From Kiritimatiellia bacterium (GTDB lineage Bacteria; Verrucomicrobiota; Kiritimatiellia; RFP12; UBA1067), in assembly GCA_017479035.1 (NCBI GenBank), contig JAFVCR010000147.1, forward strand, positions 1 through 5,048: 5,048 nucleotides of DNA, in the 5' to 3' direction. Positions 1-3,833 of the stretch are shown piece after piece. The notes below the pieces were generated by a model. It worked only from the letters and a program-made list of their open reading frames with translations. It made no database searches and was not told the DNA's origin. Within the stretch, counting starts at the first letter, position 1, and each line of letters begins with the position of its first letter. Made by a program: the position numbers and the translations under genes.

Positions 1-100
1 ACCTGCGCCCTTGACGACGCGCCATGCCGGAACGAGCCGTCCACCTCATCCCAAAATCCGTGATAAGGGTGGGATTTGCCCCCTCCTCTCCTTGGGGTGC
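1..100. other. Left-edge sequence, no gene assigned
   Basis: This GC-rich stretch resembles coding composition, but no gene can be supported. On the minus strand an ATG at 49 opens a frame to the window edge (it begins MRWTARSG), with a second in-frame ATG at 25. Neither has a well-spaced Shine-Dalgarno sequence. The nearest purine-rich tract, AAGGAG read from 94-89, is about 40 nt upstream of the first ATG. A different minus frame is also open from about 100 to the edge but has no convincing start. These could be the start of a leftward gene or intergenic DNA; the window is too short to tell. Confidence 0.3.
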
Positions 101-107
101 AAAATTA

Positions 108-123
108 TTTTGGTCGACCAAAA
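108..123. repeat. 16-bp perfect palindrome, array unit 1
   Basis: TTTTGGTCGACCAAAA is perfectly self-complementary. Its core differs from all other units, but it keeps their spacing, with its centre 22 bp from that of unit 2. It reads as a diverged or core-swapped member of the array, or as an operator-like site for a dimeric regulator. Confidence 0.9.
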
Positions 124-128
124 CGAAC

Positions 129-146
129 ATTTTGAACGTTCAAAAT
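129..146. repeat. 18-bp perfect palindrome, array unit 2
   Basis: ATTTTGAACGTTCAAAAT is perfectly self-complementary over all 18 bp. Its core GAACGTTC is unique in the array. Its centre lies 22 bp from unit 1 and 21 bp from unit 3, in register with the rest. Confidence 0.9.
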
Positions 147-334
147 AAAATTTCAAGCCCTTGGAATTTTATTTTAAGCCCTTGGAATAAAATTTTAAGG
201 GCTTGGATTTACCATTTTAAGGGCTTAAAATTTATTTTTAAGGGCTTGAATTTCTCTAGAACACCCGGCAGAGCACCCTAGGACAGGCGGCAAACGAGGC
301 TTTTTCAATAAATATACTGGAAATTCAACCGTTT

Positions 335-364
335 TTGCCAATTTTACGGTATGGCAGGTATAAA
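335..364 (+). promoter_or_regulatory. Weak candidate plus-strand promoter antisense to the EamA 3' end
   Basis: TTGCCA (335-340) and TATAAA (359-364) are separated by 18 bp in the otherwise empty stretch 251-389. A transcript from here would run antisense into the 3' end of the EamA gene. No plus-strand gene of credible length follows, so this may be a chance match in AT-rich DNA. Confidence 0.22.
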
Positions 365-389
365 ACCGGGTATGATAACGGACAATGCA

Positions 390-1292
390 TCAGGCGCGGC
401 GGCCATTTTTGTGCATCCAGATGCCCATTGCTATAATAATGGCAAAACCGGCTGCGCTGTAAATATCCGGCACCTGCCCTAGGACGAGCCATCCGAGCAG
501 CGCGGCGAATATCACGTTGGAGTAGTCGTATACTGCTATTTCGCTAGGCGGTGCAAAGCGGTAGGCTGCTGTTATCCCGAATTGGCCGATGGTGGCGCTT
601 GCACCGGCTCCGACAAGTATCAGCACCTGCAGTGGTGTCATCGGGTCGAAACTCGCCACCATGAAAGGCACTGCGGATAGGGTCGAAAACAGCGAGAATG
701 CAAATACTATCACGCCGCCGTGCACACCTTTCAACCCCAGCTGCCGCACGCACGCGTATGCCGCACCGGCGCACAACCCGCCGAAAAACCCGCATCCTCG
801 CGCAAATAGATCGCTGGTTGCAAACGACGGTTTCACTATCAGCATCGCCCCCGCAAATGCACCCGAAAGTGCAAGCGCACTCTTCCACGTCATGCGCTCG
901 TGCAGGAACAGCCACGCAAAGAACACCGTGAAAAACGGAGAAAGTTTGTTCAGCATCATCCCGTCGCCAAGTGGAATATGGCTCAACGCGTAGAAATTCG
1001 CGAATATGCCCGCCGCGCCCGCCGTGCAGCGCAGCAAAAGAATCCATGCCGCCGCCGGTGTAGTTTTGAACACATCCCATATGCGCGCCTTGTCTACATC
1101 CCTGTTTTCACGCGCCAGAATCGCACCTGCCACGAACACCGCCACCAAATTGCGAAAAAAACTCTTCTGGAACGGCGATATGCTCCCGCCGAATTTGCCG
1201 TCGTAGTCGCTCAACGCCACAAAAAGCCCCATGAGCGCAAAACCGAATGCGCTTGCCAAGATCGAAAGTATGCCTTTTGTGCGGTTTGTCAT
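390..1292 (-). CDS. EamA/DMT-family transporter (10 TM)
   Basis: This 300-residue inner-membrane protein of the drug/metabolite transporter superfamily probably exports or takes up a small metabolite; the substrate cannot be read from sequence. Two EamA repeats are visible, about residues 7-153 and 167-294, giving about ten hydrophobic helices, the normal length and layout of the family. Each repeat ends in the typical helix pair. In repeat 1, ANFYALSHIPLG leads into FAWLFLHERMT (98-135). In repeat 2, AAYRFAPPSEIAVYDY leads into GWLVLGQVPD (242-276). The HER motif at the end of TM4 and its counterpart LGQ in repeat 2 are family hallmarks. The C-terminus is short and basic (HKNGRRA), as expected for a cytosolic tail. 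The start at 1292 is supported by a strong promoter that ends only 6 nt upstream, and there is no Shine-Dalgarno sequence. A separate promoter suggests independent expression from the upstream transporter gene. The family assignment is secure; a substrate label would be a guess. Confidence 0.93.
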   Translation of the reverse strand: MTNRTKGILSILASAFGFALMGLFVALSDYDGKFGGSISPFQKSFFRNLVAVFVAGAILARENRDVDKARIWDVFKTTPAAAWILLLRCTAGAAGIFANFYALSHIPLGDGMMLNKLSPFFTVFFAWLFLHERMTWKSALALSGAFAGAMLIVKPSFATSDLFARGCGFFGGLCAGAAYACVRQLGLKGVHGGVIVFAFSLFSTLSAVPFMVASFDPMTPLQVLILVGAGASATIGQFGITAAYRFAPPSEIAVYDYSNVIFAALLGWLVLGQVPDIYSAAGFAIIIAMGIWMHKNGRRA

Positions 1293-1298
1293 GGAAGC

Positions 1299-1327
1299 AT
1301 TCTACCACATCGCAAGATATGCGTCAA
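1299..1327 (-). promoter_or_regulatory. Sigma-70-type promoter of the EamA gene, leaderless geometry
   Basis: Read on the minus strand, TTGACG (1327-1322) is followed by a 17-bp spacer and TAGAAT (1304-1299). The -10 box ends 6 nt before the ATG at 1292, so a start site at the usual distance falls on or next to the A of the start codon. The sequence between (GCTTCC) has no ribosome binding site. The promoter lies wholly in the 58-bp gap after the SBF-family gene. Confidence 0.8.
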
Positions 1328-1350
1328 CGCCCGCGCCATTGCAGTCGTTG

Positions 1351-2310
1351 TCATTTCCGCTTTTGCAGCAAAGCGTCTGCGGCATTGAACACTCCTGCCA
1401 GCAACGCGCCCGACACCGAATGCCACACGCACGACACCGCCGCTGCTATCGCCGCCTCTGGCATGGCGGGGAAATGCCTCGCCGCCAACACCGTAGCAAG
1501 CCCCGCATTCTGCATCCCCACCTCGATTGCAATCGTGCGCCGCTTGGCACTGGAAAACCGCGCCGCGATCCCGGCGATATACCCAAGGACGTATCCCGCC
1601 GTGTTATGCATGAACACCGCCGCGAATATGGCCGCGCCGGATTGCACTATCGCATCTCCATGCGCCGCCACCACCCCGCCCACGATAAACGCAAGTGCCA
1701 CCACAGCAATCCCCGGCATCACCTTCAGCATCTCGCGGTAGCCCGTGCGCGAACCGAACGCCGAATTCAGAGCAAATCCGCCCCCGACCGGCAGAAGCGT
1801 AACGAACAGTATAGATTTGAACATCCCTATGGCATCCACATCCACGCTCTCGCCCGCAAGCCACAGCATCAAAAGCGGCGTTGTGAGCGGCGCGGCCAAC
1901 GTGGAAAGCGTCGTGATCCCCACCGAGAACGCCACATCCCCCTTGCAAAGAAAACTCATGATGTTGGAAGACACTCCCCCCGGGCAGCACCCCACCAGTA
2001 TTATCCCCGCACCCAACGCTTTCGGCAGACCCATTGCATGCACCAGCGTCCATGCAATGAGCGGCATCAGCGCAAACTGCGCAAGCGAACCCACCGCAAT
2101 GTCGAACGGCCTCGCCGCGAGAATGCGGAAGTCCTCCGACTTCAGCGTCATGCCCATTGCAAGCATTATCGCACCCAGCACCGCCGTCTGCGCATAACCG
2201 CGCACCCAGCCAAATGCTCCCGGCACGAAATATGCGCAAACCGCCGCAGCCGCCACCACTGCAGGCGTCCACTTCGCCAGAAACGCGGAGATCTTTTGCA
2301 ACGTTCCCAT
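1351..2310 (-). CDS. Bile acid:sodium symporter (BASS/SBF) family transporter
   Basis: This 319-residue inner-membrane protein has about nine to ten hydrophobic segments, typical of the bacterial SBF family. Members couple sodium to uptake of organic anions such as bile acids, pyruvate, pantothenate or other carboxylates. The unwound-helix motif GCCPGGVSSN is at 107-116, and EVGMQNAGLA is at 263-272. Compared from memory with the Neisseria ASBT structure, the sodium ligands appear kept: Q78, S115, N116, S129 and T133 in the first half and E263, V264, M266 and Q267 in the second. Active sodium coupling is therefore likely, while the substrate remains open. The gene starts 36 bp after the O-acetyltransferase stop with no promoter between, so the two probably form an operon. 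Its ribosome binding site is weak (GGGAAAG, about 6 nt before ATG). The next gene downstream has its own promoter. Bile acid transport itself should not be assumed. Confidence 0.92.
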   Translation of the reverse strand: MGTLQKISAFLAKWTPAVVAAAAVCAYFVPGAFGWVRGYAQTAVLGAIMLAMGMTLKSEDFRILAARPFDIAVGSLAQFALMPLIAWTLVHAMGLPKALGAGIILVGCCPGGVSSNIMSFLCKGDVAFSVGITTLSTLAAPLTTPLLMLWLAGESVDVDAIGMFKSILFVTLLPVGGGFALNSAFGSRTGYREMLKVMPGIAVVALAFIVGGVVAAHGDAIVQSGAAIFAAVFMHNTAGYVLGYIAGIAARFSSAKRRTIAIEVGMQNAGLATVLAARHFPAMPEAAIAAAVSCVWHSVSGALLAGVFNAADALLQKRK

Positions 2311-2346
2311 TTTGAACTTTCCCGCCGTCCTTTCCCGTCTCGTTGT

Positions 2347-2910
2347 TCAAAGCGATTTCACGACTTTTGCCGGAACGCCGGCTGCAACCGTGCGCGGCGG
2401 CACGTCCTTCGTCACAACCGCACCCGCACCGACTATCGAGCCTTCGCCAATCGTCACGCCGGGGCATACCGTCACACGCGCACCCAGCCAGACCTTGTCG
2501 CAAATCTTCACGCGCTTGGGTATCATCCCGCCGCGCTTCTCCGGGTCGGGATCGTGGTTGAGCGTTGCTATTATCGTCTGCGGGCCTATCAGCACGTCGT
2601 CGCCTATTTCGATGCCGCCCTGGTCCTGGAACTGGCAACCGGCGTTTATGAACACCCGTTTGCCGAAGCGGATGTTTTTGCCGCAGTCGGTATGGAACGA
2701 CGGAAACATCGCAAACGTCTCGTCGATTTCTCTCTCCGTGAGCCGCGCCATCAGTTCGCGGATTTCGTCGGGTTCGTGATAGCGCGAATTCAATTCCGAT
2801 GTTATCTTCAGCGCCTCCTGCGAAAACGCATGAAACGCCTTATGCAGATCGCTCCCGGCGGGGATGTATTTCGTCTCCGCCATCGCCGCTCTGAACTCCT
2901 CCGCCGTCAT
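2347..2910 (-). CDS. Sugar O-acetyltransferase, LacA/Maa/NodL type
   Basis: This 187-residue cytoplasmic enzyme belongs to the left-handed beta-helix family that moves acetyl from acetyl-CoA to a sugar or similar hydroxyl, normally as a trimer. An alpha-helical N-terminal region (about 1-70) precedes hexapeptide repeats from about 78 to 176: IRFGKR, IEIGDDVLIG, VKICDKVWLG, VTVCPGVTIG, EGSIVGAGAVVTKD. The expected catalytic histidine is H119 in TLNHDPDPEKRGG. VPPRTVAAGVPAKVV closes the domain, as in LacA and Maa. Length is normal. The acceptor cannot be deduced, and lacA/maa naming would be by similarity only. The start at 2910 is chosen because GGGAG (2923-2919) lies 8 nt upstream. That site and the ATG are the second copy of a 17-bp duplication. 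The gene heads a likely operon with the SBF-family transporter, read from a consensus promoter at 3111-3083. Confidence 0.93.
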   Translation of the reverse strand: MTAEEFRAAMAETKYIPAGSDLHKAFHAFSQEALKITSELNSRYHEPDEIRELMARLTEREIDETFAMFPSFHTDCGKNIRFGKRVFINAGCQFQDQGGIEIGDDVLIGPQTIIATLNHDPDPEKRGGMIPKRVKICDKVWLGARVTVCPGVTIGEGSIVGAGAVVTKDVPPRTVAAGVPAKVVKSL

Positions 2911-2927
2911 TTCAAATTCTCCCTCAT
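2907..2927 (-). other. Possible six-codon upstream ORF (MRENLK)
   Basis: The ATG of the first duplicated copy opens six codons ending in TGA at 2909-2907. That stop overlaps the O-acetyltransferase start as ATGA (2910-2907). With its own GGGAG 8 nt upstream it should be readable by ribosomes, which would terminate exactly at the next start and could couple or modulate its translation. It is created by the duplication and may have no selected role. Confidence 0.35.
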
Positions 2928-2940
2928 TTCAAATTCTCCC
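2907..2940 (-). repeat. 17-bp tandem duplication of RBS plus start codon
   Basis: On the minus strand GGGAGAATTTGAAATGA occurs twice head to tail without a mismatch (2940-2924 and 2923-2907). Each copy carries a Shine-Dalgarno-like GGGAG, an 8-nt spacer and an ATG. The downstream copy starts the O-acetyltransferase. The upstream copy starts a six-codon reading frame. Confidence 0.95.
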
Positions 2941-3048
2941 TGTAGAATGAACCGCAAAACCACAGGAAAACACTGGATTCCGGCTTCCGTGCATTCCGTC
3001 CTGTCTTGTGTGTTCCGTGGTTCCGCATCCCGTCACTAGTTTGTCCAT
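2929..3048 (-). other. Possible 39-residue leader ORF
   Basis: An ATG at 3048 preceded by AGGGG at about 6 nt opens 39 codons (start MDKLVTGCGTTEHTRQ, end FAVHSTGRI). It ends in TGA at 2931-2929, one nucleotide before the six-codon upstream ORF. The frame runs through the ACGGAA-rich repeat and has no signal peptide, domain or recognisable composition. It may be only an accidental frame in a non-coding leader. Confidence 0.2.
2951..3033. repeat. ACGGAA-rich imperfect inverted repeat
   Basis: On the plus strand TTCCG occurs five times between 2978 and 3025. The left part, with AAAACCACAGGAAAACAC at about 2956-2973, is an imperfect reverse complement of the right part, whose minus strand reads GCGGAACCACGGAACACAC (3026-3008). 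The arms share the pattern AACCACRGGAA-ACAC, so the transcript of the downstream operon could fold here. Similar ACGGAA-type repeats occur between genes in several environmental Gram-negative lineages. Whether this one is dispersed in its genome cannot be seen here. Confidence 0.6.
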
Positions 3049-3082
3049 GCCATTCCCCTGTTGCACCGGGAAATATGTCTAT

Positions 3083-3111
3083 ATTATACAACATGGCTCA
3101 CGCAATGTCAA
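3083..3111 (-). promoter_or_regulatory. Perfect-consensus sigma-70 promoter of the acetyltransferase/SBF operon
   Basis: On the minus strand TTGACA (3111-3106) and TATAAT (3088-3083) match the consensus at all 12 positions with the ideal 17-bp spacer. Transcription should begin near 3076, leaving about 166 nt of leader before the O-acetyltransferase ATG. No operator palindrome overlaps it, which suggests strong basal initiation with any control placed in the leader. Confidence 0.88.
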
Positions 3112-3212
3112 AGGTGCATGCGCCTTGACCCGATCGAGCATTTACTTTCCGCAGATTAGGCGTTTAGACAGAATTGGTGGTCTGATTTCGGGATGTCGCA
3201 TCTCTCGGAGCG

Positions 3213-3833
3213 TCACTTTAACCTTACTTTCAGAAAGTAGGCGTTGCCGGCATTGACAGGCGGTGTTACGGTCGCCTTCACGCGTCCATCGCCGGTCGGC
3301 GCAAGCGAGACAGCCACGCCGTCCGGAGAGAACTCGCCCGGCAGAAGCGTCGCCGCGCCTTCGACGGCGAAAACGGACTTGAGTCGGTTCTCCGGCGTTG
3401 ACGATCCGACATCCACTCCGTCGAGAGAAAACACCGCCACCAAACTGCCATCCGAGCCGACGGCGAAGTCATCGATTGCAAGGCCGCCGTCTTCCGGCGG
3501 TGCAATAAGCCCGTCCGCTCCGACGGCGAAAGACATCCACGCCGTGACGCTGCCCTTGACAGCCGGGGCACCGGCATATTTCGCCCATTCACGGAACTCT
3601 GCATAGTTTGCCGTATCCGTGATGTTCGCGGCAATCCTCCAGTCAGCCGCGCCGCCAAGCACCGCCGCGATTTCAGCCGCCGTTGCAGACTCTCCCATAT
3701 CCGGAAACACCTCATCGACCGCCGCGCGACGGTTCGCAGGGGCGATTCCCCACGCCGCCGTACGCAGCCCAAGCGGCATCGCCTCCACTGCTAACGCCGC
3801 CGCAAGCGCGGCATAGAAGATGCCGCGCCTCAT
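3213..3833 (-). CDS. Secreted protein of unknown function, coupled to the LRR gene
   Basis: I do not recognise a named family for this 206-residue protein. Residues 1-20 form a Sec-type signal peptide: MRRG, then an alanine-rich hydrophobic core, with possible cleavage near 18-29. The mature part has a short acidic helical stretch (38-60), the segment NYAEFREWAKY (76-86), then a likely beta-rich C-terminal half with alternating hydrophobic residues (DDFAVGSDGSLVAVFSLDG, about 121-139). It ends in AYFLKVRLK. The form suggests a beta-sandwich domain acting outside the cytoplasm. No LPXTG, PEP-CTERM or lipobox motif is present. The start at 3833 is firm: GGAGG lies 7 nt upstream inside the LRR gene, and ATGA overlaps that gene's stop, so translation is coupled. 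The two products are therefore probably made together and may act together at the cell surface. A domain of this kind could equally occur fused to the end of larger surface proteins; this is inference. Confidence 0.8.
   Translation of the reverse strand: MRRGIFYAALAAALAVEAMPLGLRTAAWGIAPANRRAAVDEVFPDMGESATAAEIAAVLGGAADWRIAANITDTANYAEFREWAKYAGAPAVKGSVTAWMSFAVGADGLIAPPEDGGLAIDDFAVGSDGSLVAVFSLDGVDVGSSTPENRLKSVFAVEGAATLLPGEFSPDGVAVSLAPTGDGRVKATVTPPVNAGNAYFLKVRLK

Larger units (their letters stand above)
105..250. repeat. Seven-unit, helically phased quasi-palindrome array
   Basis: Seven dyad-symmetric units have centres at about 115.5, 137.5, 158.5, 179.5, 200.5, 222.5 and 243.5, so the spacing is 21-22 bp throughout. 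Each unit follows the pattern T-tract, 6-8 bp GC-containing core, A-tract. Units 1 and 2 are perfect palindromes with cores GGTCGACC and GAACGTTC. Units 3 and 4 carry AAGCCCTT (155-162, 176-183). Units 5-7 carry AAGGGCTT (197-204, 219-226, 240-247), an imperfect dyad AAG-SS-CTT whose centre flips from CC to GG. Several units extend the dyad into the flanks; around unit 4, 12 of 14 flanking pairs are complementary. The T and A tracts recur roughly every 10-12 bp, which predicts intrinsic curvature. The array lies about 140 bp beyond the EamA stop codon. A multimeric binding site, a cruciform or hairpin terminator, or a dispersed intergenic element are all possible. Confidence 0.85.

Noticed and set aside
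105..250. CRISPR array
   Set aside because: Units are only 21-22 bp apart, with no room for spacers; cores are palindromic and variable, and no cas genes are present.
24..281. Plus-strand 85-codon frame across the palindrome array
   Set aside because: It is made mainly by translating the AT-rich repeats, with no ribosome binding site or recognisable domain.
328..356. Short inverted repeats ACCGT/ACGGT and TGCCA/TGGCA as a terminator for the EamA gene
   Set aside because: Stems are only 5 bp with long loops, and the tract following on the minus strand is A-rich, not T-rich.
544..1080. Minus-strand frame inside the EamA gene
   Set aside because: Shadow frame; the EamA frame explains the region and carries both family repeats.
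1604..2638. Minus-strand 344-codon frame overlapping the SBF and acetyltransferase genes
   Set aside because: Out of frame with two clearly conserved families, Arg/Gly/Cys-rich and without transmembrane or domain features.
1231..3039. Very long plus-strand open frame (602 codons) antisense to three genes
   Set aside because: Its product is extremely rich in Arg and His with no hydrophobic or domain pattern. It lies opposite well-recognised transporter and acetyltransferase genes and crosses their promoters. It is the usual mirror frame of GC-rich coding DNA.
3225..3239. 15-bp palindrome TACTTTC-A-GAAAGTA at the end of the secreted-protein gene, as a terminator
   Set aside because: It lies within the coding codons for YFLKV, the arms are AT-rich, and no U-tract follows on the minus strand. 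It is probably a chance result of codon choice.
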